A stretch of DNA of 9,364 nucleotides from CAYMCJ01 sp964388985 (GCA_964388985.1 CAYMCJ010000040.1:1-9364); one strand, 5' to 3'; positions 1 to 6,470 are shown, counted from the first letter of the stretch. Notes: generated by a model not told the origin, from the sequence alone. Program-made: numbers and translations.

Positions 1-319
1 GTTACCCGCTCATAGTATAACAGTTAACAATTAACTATTAATTTTAATCAGGGAAATCAAACGATTCTCGCTTGCCCCGCATAGGAGCGAAGCGACTTGT
101 GCGGGGTTACCCGCTCATAGTATAACAGTTAACAATTAACTATTAATTTTAATCAGGGAAATCAAACGATTCTCGCTTGCCCCGCATAGGAGCGAAGCGA
201 CTTGTGCGGGGTTACCCGCTCATAGTTTAATAATTAACAGATTTAAACCAAGAGAAAGTGAACGATTCCCGCTTGCCCCGCATAGGAGCGAAGCGACTTG
301 CGAGGGTTACCCGCTCATA
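1..319. repeat. Tandem repeat array, 105-bp unit, 3 copies plus a stub
   Basis: Units start with GTTACCCGCTCATA at 1, 106, 211 and 306. Units 1-105 and 106-210 look identical base for base. The third (211-305) is about 95 bp: its AT-rich middle is different and its GC-rich end is diverged (CGAGG instead of TGCGGG). The fourth is a 14-bp stub (306-319) three bases before the ATG at 323. Each full unit has an AT-rich half, which in copies 1 and 2 holds the inverted repeat AGTTAA-CAA-TTAACT (22-36 and 127-141), and a GC-rich half with several possible stems. The period is a multiple of three, but TAA stops interrupt the frame I read in every unit and there is no plausible start, so I see no gene here. 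The array begins at the window edge and may extend further. It could be a dispersed intergenic repeat family of this genome; its function is unknown. Confidence 0.93.
68..114 (+). other. Structured GC-rich core of the 105-bp repeat
   Basis: Three stems are possible in this core. Stem A pairs TCGCTT (68-73) with AAGCGA (90-95). Stem B pairs CCCCGCA (75-81) with TGCGGGG (100-106). Stem C pairs GCGGG (101-105) with CCCGC (110-114) around GTTA. A and B interleave, which is the topology of an H-type pseudoknot, and B and C use the same bases and exclude one another. The same core recurs 105 bp later. In the third copy stem B has a mismatch (TGCGAGG). The pairings are read directly from the sequence; that they form in RNA or DNA, or matter, is inference. 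Confidence 0.5.
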
Positions 320-322
320 ATT

Positions 323-2710
323 ATGTTTACAAATCAAGGAGAAAAAAAATCAGAAGAAGTAGAGTCGGACGAACAGGATAAAAATATTTGGAAGAATATT
401 TTTACTTCATTTTTTGATTTTAAGAATAAAAAAATTTTTGCCGGCGCCATTATTGTTGCCGTTTTGGCGATAATAATAATAGTTTTTGTTGTTCTGATAT
501 TAATAAAGGATGATAAACCGGAATTATCAGAAGAACCTGTTGGCAGCCCAACTACTCCGGCGACATTGCCCGGCGGTTTAGACAGTAGCGCGGCCGTAAA
601 TGCCAATGTCCAAAAATATGCCAATGTCAGAGCCGAATCATTACTTTATGGCAATTTTTATATAAAACCAAAGGATGATTTTATAATAGATTTGGCTGAT
701 TATAATTTGCCCATTAACATAAAATCAGATGTATTAAATTATTATGATGTTTCACGAAAGGCCAGCCTGGATTCGGTTTTAGACAGCCTTAATAATAATG
801 GTTTTGCCGCAATGGATAATCCGTTTGCGCTCCAAGCGGATAATTTTTTTGAAATTTATGAATTGTTAAGCAGTCAGAGCGTCCCAGTATTAATCACGAA
901 TGATTTTTTAATTTATTATCAGCAGAATATTTTTAAAACCATATTTAAAAATATACAAAAGGATGTTTTTTATAGAAACGTTTGGGATATAGGTAAAAAT
1001 TTATTTGCCATTGCCGACAGTCGATATAGGGAAAATTTTGAAAAAACAGGCATCACCAATGACCATATAGTTGAAGGGCAGAGACTAGAAGCTTTATATT
1101 TGGCAATTCTTTTAAAACTTTTACAGCCGACCGGCGGGCAAATTGACCCCAGCGATAATTACGGCAATAAAGATAAATTTAGTTTGGCCGAAGCGGCTTT
1201 ATATAATTTTAATCCGCCGGATTATTTGCAGTCTGATATAAATCGAGAAATTGAATTAATAAAAAATGCCAGAATAACGACAAAGTCCCCGACTTTTTTG
1301 TATAAGAAAGACTATACCGAATATAGTGTGCCCAATGATTATAAAAAGAATGCCAAATTAAATAATTTTTATCTGGCTATGCGCTGGGTTAATTCATTAT
1401 TTCCGGCGTATTATAGAAACGGCGACTGCGAAAATTGTCTCCTGGATGAAGATGATTGGCTTATTAGCAATATAGCGGCCTGTTGGCTAGCCAAAGATTT
1501 TTCCGATAATCAGGATATAAAAAATCAGTGGGCGAAAATATATAAGATTATTTCTTTTTTTTCCGGTTTGAAGATAGATTTGACTTATTTGCAATATCAA
1601 GAATCTTTAGTTAATCTTTTCGGGGATGATTATGATATAAATTTAATTTTTTCCCAGGACAATAAAGATAAAGATGAAAATATAGCCAGGTTAAGCAAGG
1701 CATTATCAAAATATAAATTTTCCGAATTAGAGGGCGGTTTTAGCAGAGATAATGAAGAAGATAAACCAGAAATAGGCATGCGGATGTTGCAGGTGCCTTA
1801 TTGGCCCAATGATTATATTTTTAAGCAATTAACAACTCCCAATGTAACCCTTTATAATAATACCGGCGAAAGGCCGAATTTTGGCGATAATAAGACATAT
1901 TGCGTAGTAGACAGAAAGTATAGTCGTTGCAAAGGCATCGGGCTGGATATTATTAATTTAATAAAGCCATTATCTAAAAATAATAATTACTTTTTTGAAA
2001 ATACGAATTATAATAATTACGAGGAACGGGTGGCAAAATTAAAAATATTATTAGGCGGCTTTAATGTAAACAGCTGGCATAATAATAACTACTGGGCAGT
2101 ATTGGATATGGGCAAATCTTTAATTGAAGTTGATGACGCGGCCAAGCCGGTTTTTGCCAGGAATAAAAATTGGCTGGAAAAAGATATAAATACTGTATTG
2201 GGGGCCTGGGTTAATTTACAGTTGCCAGAAGATGAATTGGATTTTGGTTCTTCGGATAATAATGTTTTACCGGGGCGGGCGGCTGATTATAATAAATACA
2301 GTTATATTGAGCCCAATAAAAATTTAATTGACGAATTGATAGCTAACACAAATATGTTGTCGGGAATGCTGGCCGTTCTCGGCATTACCAACGAGGTGGC
2401 TGATTTATATACTAATTTGGAAGAATTAAGCAATGATTTAATTAGTGTAAGAAAAATAATAAAAAAAGAATTGGGCGGAGAGGATTTAAATGAAGGTGAT
2501 TGGCAGGCAATAGAAAAAATTTCCACAAAATTTAAAGTTTTAGCAGGGGGCGACAAGGCCATCAAGATGGTTTTTGATACTAACAAAGCTGGAGCCAATG
2601 GAATGAATGAGAATATAAAAGGAGTGAAGTTATTAGTTATAGTTTATCAGTATAATAGCAATAAAATTATTGCCGTCGGTCCGATTTTTAATTATCAGGA
2701 GAAAGAATAA
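323..2710 (+). CDS. Membrane-anchored DUF3160 family protein
   Basis: This 795-residue protein has a short charged N-terminus, one hydrophobic membrane segment (about residues 39-61), a Pro/Thr/Gly-rich linker (about 66-86) and a large domain to the end. N-in/C-out topology is inferred, placing the domain outside the membrane. DUF3160-like features, recognised by eye, are VPVLITNDFLIYY near 188-200, an LAMRW stretch near 351, RMLQVPYWPNDYIF near 487-500, NTVLGAWVNLQ near 623-633 and YIEPN near 661-665. The biochemical function of this family is not known to me, and none is proposed. Cysteines at 369, 372, 387, 527 and 536 could form disulfides outside the cell. ATG 323 follows the repeat stub with no Shine-Dalgarno; an AAGGAG lies just inside the ORF (336-341), but no normal start codon follows it in frame. 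Only 51 AT-rich bases without a terminator separate it from infC, so read-through is possible. Confidence 0.85.
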   Translation: MFTNQGEKKSEEVESDEQDKNIWKNIFTSFFDFKNKKIFAGAIIVAVLAIIIIVFVVLILIKDDKPELSEEPVGSPTTPATLPGGLDSSAAVNANVQKYANVRAESLLYGNFYIKPKDDFIIDLADYNLPINIKSDVLNYYDVSRKASLDSVLDSLNNNGFAAMDNPFALQADNFFEIYELLSSQSVPVLITNDFLIYYQQNIFKTIFKNIQKDVFYRNVWDIGKNLFAIADSRYRENFEKTGITNDHIVEGQRLEALYLAILLKLLQPTGGQIDPSDNYGNKDKFSLAEAALYNFNPPDYLQSDINREIELIKNARITTKSPTFLYKKDYTEYSVPNDYKKNAKLNNFYLAMRWVNSLFPAYYRNGDCENCLLDEDDWLISNIAACWLAKDFSDNQDIKNQWAKIYKIISFFSGLKIDLTYLQYQESLVNLFGDDYDINLIFSQDNKDKDENIARLSKALSKYKFSELEGGFSRDNEEDKPEIGMRMLQVPYWPNDYIFKQLTTPNVTLYNNTGERPNFGDNKTYCVVDRKYSRCKGIGLDIINLIKPLSKNNNYFFENTNYNNYEERVAKLKILLGGFNVNSWHNNNYWAVLDMGKSLIEVDDAAKPVFARNKNWLEKDINTVLGAWVNLQLPEDELDFGSSDNNVLPGRAADYNKYSYIEPNKNLIDELIANTNMLSGMLAVLGITNEVADLYTNLEELSNDLISVRKIIKKELGGEDLNEGDWQAIEKISTKFKVLAGGDKAIKMVFDTNKAGANGMNENIKGVKLLVIVYQYNSNKIIAVGPIFNYQEKE

Positions 2711-2761
2711 TATTAAAAAAGTAATTTATGGTAAATAAGTAAATTATATTAAATTAAATTT

Positions 2762-3316
2762 ATGAGAAGAAAATGGCGTAAAGCCAAACCAAAACCAAAA
2801 AAAATTTTTCGCGCCAATCAACAGATTAGAATACCTGAAGTTTTTTTAATTGATGAAAACGGGGAAAATGTCGGGGTAGTAGCCACCAGCAAAGCCATAG
2901 AGATGGCCAAGGAAGCGGGGATGGACTTGGTGGAAGTCAATCCGAAAGCGCATCCTTCCGTGGTAAAAATTATAAATTTGGGTCAATTTAAATATGAAGC
3001 GGAAAAAAGGGCGCACAAGCAAAAACTTCAACAAAAAAGAATTGACACGAAAGGGGTTAGGCTGTCTGTCAGGATTAGCAACCATGATTTTAATTTTCGG
3101 TTGAGTCAAGCCATAAAATTTTTAGAAAAAGGGAATAAGTTAAAAATAGAATTAATATTAAAGGGGCGAGAAAGGCAACATCCGCAAAAGGCCGTGGAAA
3201 TTATCAACAATTTTGTTAATGAACTTGAACAATCAGGAAAATTAAACTTAATTCGAGAACAGGACTTGACAAAACAGGGCGGAAGGTTTATTATTATATT
3301 GATAAATAAAAGTTAG
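2762..3316 (+). CDS. infC: Translation initiation factor IF-3
   Basis: IF-3 binds the 30S subunit, blocks premature 50S joining and checks the start codon and initiator tRNA. The 184-residue protein is near the usual length. The N-terminal domain begins with the signature NQQIRIPEVFLIDENGE (about 19-35) and continues through AKEAGMDLVEVNP. It is followed by a Lys/Arg-rich linker and the C-terminal domain, with RISNHDFNFRL and the conserved KGRE loop. The first 15 residues are very basic (MRRKWRKAKPKPKK). The usual PPV(C/A)KI is PSVVKI here. The ATG is of the ordinary type, not the rare AUU/AUC start known from some infC genes. Its leader is almost all A/T with no Shine-Dalgarno. Being first of infC-rpmI-rplT supports the call. 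No L20-type leader is visible in the 51 bases upstream. Confidence 0.97.
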   Translation: MRRKWRKAKPKPKKIFRANQQIRIPEVFLIDENGENVGVVATSKAIEMAKEAGMDLVEVNPKAHPSVVKIINLGQFKYEAEKRAHKQKLQQKRIDTKGVRLSVRISNHDFNFRLSQAIKFLEKGNKLKIELILKGRERQHPQKAVEIINNFVNELEQSGKLNLIREQDLTKQGGRFIIILINKS

Positions 3317-3388
3317 TTAATTAGGGATTAGTTAATTAGTTTTAAAACTGCGCTAATCCATTTTTTATTTACAGTTAGTTAATTAACT
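3313..3388. repeat. Three copies of TTAGTTAATTA in the infC-rpmI spacer
   Basis: TTAGTTAATTAG occurs at 3313-3324, overlapping the infC stop codon, and at 3328-3339. TTAGTTAATTAA occurs at 3375-3386. The last copy lies within the perfect 12-bp palindrome AGTTAATTAACT (3377-3388), seven bases before the rpmI ATG. A related inverted repeat, AGTTAA-CAA-TTAACT, sits in the 105-bp units at 22-36 and 127-141. These may be AT-rich slippage products or a protein-binding site; the sequence alone does not decide. Confidence 0.55.
3325..3370 (+). terminator. Attenuator-like hairpin with T tract between infC and rpmI
   Basis: GGATTAG (3325-3331) is the exact reverse complement of CTAATCC (3353-3359), and one base later comes TTTTTTATTT (3361-3370). 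The 21-base loop contains the palindrome AGTTTTAAAACT (3338-3349), which can extend the structure. The order of stem then T run is that of an intrinsic terminator, but the stem is AT-rich and it lies inside an operon. A partial terminator or attenuator that lowers rpmI-rplT transcription relative to infC is therefore more likely than a full stop. This is inference from sequence only. Confidence 0.45.
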
Positions 3389-3395
3389 GAAATAT

Positions 3396-3593
3396 ATGCC
3401 GAAAATTAAAACTCACAAAGCCAGCGCAAAAAGGTTTAAAATAACCAAAAATAATAAAATAATCAGGCGTAAGGGGGGGCAGGATCATTTTAACGCGCGA
3501 GAATCCGGCACCACTACCCGTAGTAAACGCCGGGACATTACAGTATCTAAAAGCGATAGAAAAAACATAAAAACTTTAATACCATATAATTAA
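3396..3593 (+). CDS. rpmI: 50S ribosomal protein bL35
   Basis: L35 is a small basic protein of the large ribosomal subunit. The 65-residue product has the family start MPKIKTHKASAKRFKIT, a basic centre with KIIRRKGGQDHFNARE, and the usual ending with TLIPY. The length matches the family (about 64-66). It lies between infC and rplT, the standard bacterial order. The ATG has no Shine-Dalgarno and is preceded by the palindrome AGTTAATTAACT. An attenuator-like hairpin lies upstream and two hairpins lie just downstream, so its expression could be tuned separately from infC. Confidence 0.97.
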   Translation: MPKIKTHKASAKRFKITKNNKIIRRKGGQDHFNARESGTTTRSKRRDITVSKSDRKNIKTLIPYN

Positions 3594-3598
3594 TGTTA

Positions 3599-3636
3599 TT
3601 TTCCCTAGCGGGAAAAGCCGCAAATGCGAATGCGGC
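3599..3636 (+). promoter_or_regulatory. Two tandem hairpins between rpmI and rplT
   Basis: Hairpin 1 is TTTTCCC (3599-3605), loop TAGC, GGGAAAA (3610-3616): seven perfect pairs. Hairpin 2 follows at once: GCCGCA (3617-3622), loop AATGCGAA, TGCGGC (3631-3636): six perfect pairs. The loop octamer ATGCGAAT (3624-3631) recurs at 3639-3646. The spacer is 103 bases, long for this cluster, and is GC-rich only here. No T tract follows the second stem, so it is not a typical terminator. In other bacteria L20 represses this operon by binding an RNA element in its mRNA (known for E. coli and B. subtilis). Whether this is such an element, a processing site for an RNase or merely a repeat is open. Confidence 0.45.
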
Positions 3637-3659
3637 ACATGCGAATTAATTAATTTATT

Positions 3660-3692
3660 AAATCTAAAATTTTAAATTATAAATCTAAAATT
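3660..3692 (+). repeat. 12-bp direct repeat just before rplT
   Basis: AAATCTAAAATT occurs at 3660-3671 and again at 3681-3692, 21 bases apart, ending four bases before the rplT ATG. The segment is nearly all A/T and would leave the rplT start unstructured. It contains no Shine-Dalgarno sequence. It may simply be a short slippage duplication. Confidence 0.5.
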
Positions 3693-3696
3693 ATAT

Positions 3697-4041
3697 ATGT
3701 CCAGGGTTAAAAGAGGTACAACTCATATTAAAAAAAGAAGAAAACTTTTACAGAAAGTGAAAGGTTATAAGTGGGGAAGAAAGAAGTTGATTCGTTTAGC
3801 TAAAACCGCCTCCACTAAGGCTGGCGCCCATGCTTATGCTGACCGTAAAAAAAAGAAAAGCAATATGCGCCAGTTATGGCATATTAAAATAAACGCCTTT
3901 GTCAGGGAATGGGGTTTATCATATTCAAGATTTATTAATAAGCTTAAAAATGGTAAAATAGAATTAGACCGGAAAATATTGGCCGATTTATCGGTAAATA
4001 ATAAAAAAATTCTGGCTAAAATAATAGAGAAAATAAAATAA
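3697..4041 (+). CDS. rplT: 50S ribosomal protein bL20
   Basis: L20 binds 23S rRNA early in 50S assembly and in several bacteria also represses its own operon. The 114-residue protein has the family start MSRVKRGTTHIKKRRKLL, a long basic helix, the core RQLWHIKINAFVREWGLSYSRF (about residues 58-79) and the ending ELDRKILADLSV. The length is normal (about 115-120). It lies downstream of rpmI, as usual. The start ATG has an AT-only leader and no Shine-Dalgarno. The stop is 12 bases before secG, which suggests cotranscription. Confidence 0.97.
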   Translation: MSRVKRGTTHIKKRRKLLQKVKGYKWGRKKLIRLAKTASTKAGAHAYADRKKKKSNMRQLWHIKINAFVREWGLSYSRFINKLKNGKIELDRKILADLSVNNKKILAKIIEKIK

Positions 4042-4053
4042 TTTTATTTTTAT

Positions 4054-4266
4054 ATGCAATGGATTAAAATTTCACAAATTACTATAGCCTTGATGCTTAT
4101 GTTGGCCATCTTGTTACAGAACAGAGGGGCCGGGCTTTCCGGTATATTTGGCGGAAGCGATAATGTCTATTTGGCCAAACGGGGAATGGAAAAAATTCTT
4201 TTTTTTGCAACTATAGTGTTGGCAGTTTTATTTTTTGCGATTTCTTTTGTCAATATAATAATATAA
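4054..4266 (+). CDS. secG: Sec translocon subunit SecG
   Basis: SecG is a small accessory subunit of the SecYEG channel and aids SecA-driven protein export across the cytoplasmic membrane. The 70-residue product has two hydrophobic segments (about 5-22 and 47-69). They are separated by the family's cytoplasmic loop with LLQNRGAGLSGIFGGS and, after it, KRGMEK. The Gly-rich FGG loop and the basic-Gly-x-Glu-Lys sequence are diagnostic. The length is at the short end, as is common in reduced bacteria. It lies 12 bases after rplT, with a self-complementary AT stretch (AATAAAAT/ATTTTATT) in between, and shows no Shine-Dalgarno. Confidence 0.93.
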   Translation: MQWIKISQITIALMLMLAILLQNRGAGLSGIFGGSDNVYLAKRGMEKILFFATIVLAVLFFAISFVNIII

Positions 4267-4304
4267 GCAGGATTAAATATTAATAAAATTTATTAATTTT
4301 TAAG

Positions 4305-6266
4305 GTGGACTCATCAAAAAATAAAATTACGGTTTTATTTCATAGGATCAAATCTATGGCTAAAAATAGATTAGCGCCTTTTTTGTCTTCTAAAGAAAAT
4401 AAATTTAATACAGCTGATGCGAACAACCAGAATTATAAGCAGGAAAAATTGGATAAGAAATTAGTTTATTCTCTCTCTAAATCTAAAATTCCCAGTTTTA
4501 GGCAGATTAAATATATAAAAAGATTTTTAAATCCGAAAGAACTTTGGTGGTTGCGGGGATGTTTGATAACAATAATTATTTGTTTTTTGTTTATTGGCGC
4601 TCAATTTTACAGGACTCATCTAAAAATTGTGCCGATAGCCGGAGGAGAATATACGGAAGGCTTGGTTGGCACGCCTAAATATATCAATCCGCTATATTCA
4701 AGCACCAGCGATGTTGATGGCGATATTGCCCAGTTGATTTTTTCCAGTATTTTAAAGAGAGGAAAAAACAGTGAATTAGCCAATGATTTGGCCAAAGAGT
4801 ATATTATCAGTGAAGATAACAAGGCTTACACTTTTACAATAAGAGATAATCTAAGGTGGCAGAATGGTGAAAAATTAACGGTTGATGATATTATTTTTAC
4901 TTTTAACGCAATTAAGGACAGCCAATATAATTCTCCTTTGCGTTCCAGTTTTATCGGCGTCAATATAGAAAAAGTAGATGATTATAGTTTTAAGTTTATT
5001 CTAGAGGAGCCCTATGCCGCCTTTTTGGAGTTGTTGACTTTCGGCATATTGCCGCAAAATTTATGGACGCAAATTTCACCGGAGTCAGCCAGTTTGGCGG
5101 AGTTGAATTTAAAGCCGGTTGGTTCCGGACCGTATAAATTCAAGTCTTTAATAAAAGATAAAGCCGGAAACGTAAAGGAATACAAATTAGTGATAAATCA
5201 GGAGTATTATGATAGAAAACCTTATATTGAAAATTTAAATTTTAAATTTTTTGTAAATTTTGAGGAAGCGGCCAATGCCTTGAATGGAAATATTGTTGAC
5301 GGAATTAGTTACGTTCCGCGGCATATTAAAGACAATTTAATTTCTCAGGATTCCCTGTCTTTTTATAAATTGAATTTTCCGCAGATAACCGCCATTTTCT
5401 TTAATCAAAAAAATACTAATTTAGCCGATAAGAAAATTCGGCAGGCTTTAGCCTTGGCTATAGACAAGAATGATATCCTGCAAAATATTTTCAATGGAGA
5501 GATTCGTTTGATTGACGGTCCGATTTTGCCGGATAATTTTGCCTATAATAATGATATTAAGAAATATAAATATAATTTAGAGGAGGCGGAAAAATTACTT
5601 GACGAGGCCGGTTGGAAAAAAATTGTTGTTAGCCAAGAAGAATTGGAAAAGGCGGAAATTGAGAAAGAATCAGAGGACGAAAAAATAAAGAATTCAGCCG
5701 AAGAAAAATTGGCCATGGGTCAGGGCGAGTGGAGGACAAAAGATAATAAATATTTGACAATTAATTTAATGACCATAGATACGGATGAGTATGTAGAGGT
5801 GGCCGAGACAATAAAGAGATTTTGGCAGGAGGCGGGAGTAAAAACAATATTAAATATAGTACCGGCGGGACAAATTCAGTCTGAAGTTATCAGACCGAGA
5901 AATTTTGACGCTTTATTGTACGCCCAGGTGGTTGGTAACGACCCGGATTCTTATGTTCTTTGGCATTCCTCGCAGACTAGTGAAAGCGGTTTGAATGTTG
6001 CTAATTTTACCAACAAGAAAGTTGACCAATTATTGGAGGAAGCGCGCCTTACCTCGGATAAAGAGGAAAGAATAAAAAAATATAAAGAATTTCAGGAAAT
6101 TTTAGCCGAAGAAGAGCCGGCAATATTTTTATTTTCCCCTGTTTATACTTATGTCCACAGTAAAAAGATAAAGGGATTTGATGTCCAAAATATACTAATA
6201 CCAAAAGATAGGCTTTTAAATATTTCAGACTGGTATGTTAAAACCGGGAAAAGAATAGTCTGGTAA
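4305..6266 (+). CDS. Membrane-anchored family-5 (OppA/DppA-like) solute-binding protein
   Basis: Family-5 solute-binding proteins capture peptides or similar solutes for ABC importers. The 653-residue product has a long basic cytoplasmic N-terminus (1-80), one membrane segment (about 81-101) and then the binding domain. Family features are the start around GTPKYINPLYSS (122-133), DNLRWQNGEKLTVDDI (181-196), GSGPYKF (273-279), KKIRQALALAID (376-387) and the late DPDSYVLWHSSQ (546-557). A charged insert of Glu/Lys-rich sequence lies at about 443-470. There is no lipobox; the transmembrane segment seems to replace the usual lipid anchor. No permease or ATPase gene lies in the window, so the partner is unknown. 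The listed start is GTG 4305, with AAGG touching it. ATG 4356 (residue 18) is an alternative with a better-placed AGGA. Substrate specificity cannot be read from the sequence. Confidence 0.88.
   Translation: MDSSKNKITVLFHRIKSMAKNRLAPFLSSKENKFNTADANNQNYKQEKLDKKLVYSLSKSKIPSFRQIKYIKRFLNPKELWWLRGCLITIIICFLFIGAQFYRTHLKIVPIAGGEYTEGLVGTPKYINPLYSSTSDVDGDIAQLIFSSILKRGKNSELANDLAKEYIISEDNKAYTFTIRDNLRWQNGEKLTVDDIIFTFNAIKDSQYNSPLRSSFIGVNIEKVDDYSFKFILEEPYAAFLELLTFGILPQNLWTQISPESASLAELNLKPVGSGPYKFKSLIKDKAGNVKEYKLVINQEYYDRKPYIENLNFKFFVNFEEAANALNGNIVDGISYVPRHIKDNLISQDSLSFYKLNFPQITAIFFNQKNTNLADKKIRQALALAIDKNDILQNIFNGEIRLIDGPILPDNFAYNNDIKKYKYNLEEAEKLLDEAGWKKIVVSQEELEKAEIEKESEDEKIKNSAEEKLAMGQGEWRTKDNKYLTINLMTIDTDEYVEVAETIKRFWQEAGVKTILNIVPAGQIQSEVIRPRNFDALLYAQVVGNDPDSYVLWHSSQTSESGLNVANFTNKKVDQLLEEARLTSDKEERIKKYKEFQEILAEEEPAIFLFSPVYTYVHSKKIKGFDVQNILIPKDRLLNISDWYVKTGKRIVW
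4344..4358 (+). promoter_or_regulatory. Possible ribosome-binding site for an internal start of the binding protein
   Basis: AGGA (4344-4347) lies eight bases before ATG 4356, which is codon 18 of the frame opened by GTG 4305. This is the best-spaced Shine-Dalgarno-like match before any start in the window. It suggests that translation may begin at 4356, giving 636 residues. The shorter form keeps the membrane segment and the whole binding domain, so function does not decide between them. Confidence 0.4.
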
Positions 6267-6335
6267 TTGGATACTATTAGAACTCATTAATCTAAACAAT
6301 TTTTGGCCGGGTTGACAAGCCGGATAAATAAGTTT

Positions 6336-6419
6336 GCCGGAGTGGTGAAACTGGTAGACACGCATGGTTCAGAGCCATGTGCCTGCGAAGGCGTGGAGGT
6401 TCAAATCCTCTCTCCGGCA
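6336..6419 (+). tRNA. trnL: tRNA-Leu, anticodon CAG
   Basis: The cloverleaf is complete. The acceptor stem pairs GCCGGAG (6336-6342) with CTCCGGC (6412-6418), and the discriminator is A6419. The anticodon stem pairs CATGG with CCATG around TTCAGAG, giving anticodon CAG, which reads CUG. The long variable arm GCCT-GCGA-AGGC marks a class II tRNA, as expected for Leu. The T arm is GGAGG-TTCAAAT-CCTCT with one G-T pair. A37 and U33 are in place. No CCA is encoded (the next bases are CT), so CCA must be added enzymatically. It lies between the binding-protein and RNase J genes on the same strand. Confidence 0.97.
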
Positions 6420-6431
6420 CTAAATTTTAGC

Positions 6432-6453
6432 GGGTTAAACAACCCTTTCTCTT
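6432..6453 (+). terminator. Weak terminator-like hairpin after the tRNA
   Basis: GGGTT (6432-6436) pairs with AACCC (6441-6445) across AAAC, followed by TTTCTCTT. Five pairs and an interrupted T run make it a weak intrinsic terminator. It could end tRNA transcripts or let some through into the RNase J gene 25 bases later. Confidence 0.4.
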
Positions 6454-6470
6454 CAAATTAATAATTAAAC

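Noticed and set aside
97..126. Possible promoter inside the repeat (TTGTGC, 18 bases, TATAAC)
   Set aside because: The -10-like box is good, but the -35 matches the consensus at only three of six bases, and copy 3, nearest the gene, has a poorer -10 (TTTAAT). Too weak to list.
1..322. Repeat array as a CRISPR or integron attC array
   Set aside because: Identical units abut with no unique spacers between short repeats, there are only about three copies, and no cas or integrase gene is present. The inverted elements do not show the paired attC core-site consensus.
334..624. Minus-strand reading frame of 96 codons opposite the DUF3160 N-terminus
   Set aside because: It is antisense to a clear membrane segment and its linker, has no recognisable motif, and is best explained as a shadow.
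2745..2750. TATATT as a -10 box for infC
   Set aside because: The spacer is almost all A/T, so such matches are expected by chance, and no -35 lies at the right distance.
2846..3109. Minus-strand reading frames of 60-100 codons opposite the DUF3160 gene, infC, the binding protein and RNase J (2302-2598, 2846-3109, 4616-4822, 8228-8431)
   Set aside because: Each lies opposite a well-supported gene and shows no family motif.
4054..6266. A complete peptide ABC transporter operon
   Set aside because: SecG is the only other membrane protein beside the binding protein; no permease or ATPase genes are present.
6312..6317. Perfect TTGACA upstream of the tRNA gene
   Set aside because: With normal spacing the -10 would fall on the first bases of the tRNA (TGCCGG), which does not match. 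The hexamer lies in a small CCGG-bounded inverted repeat instead.
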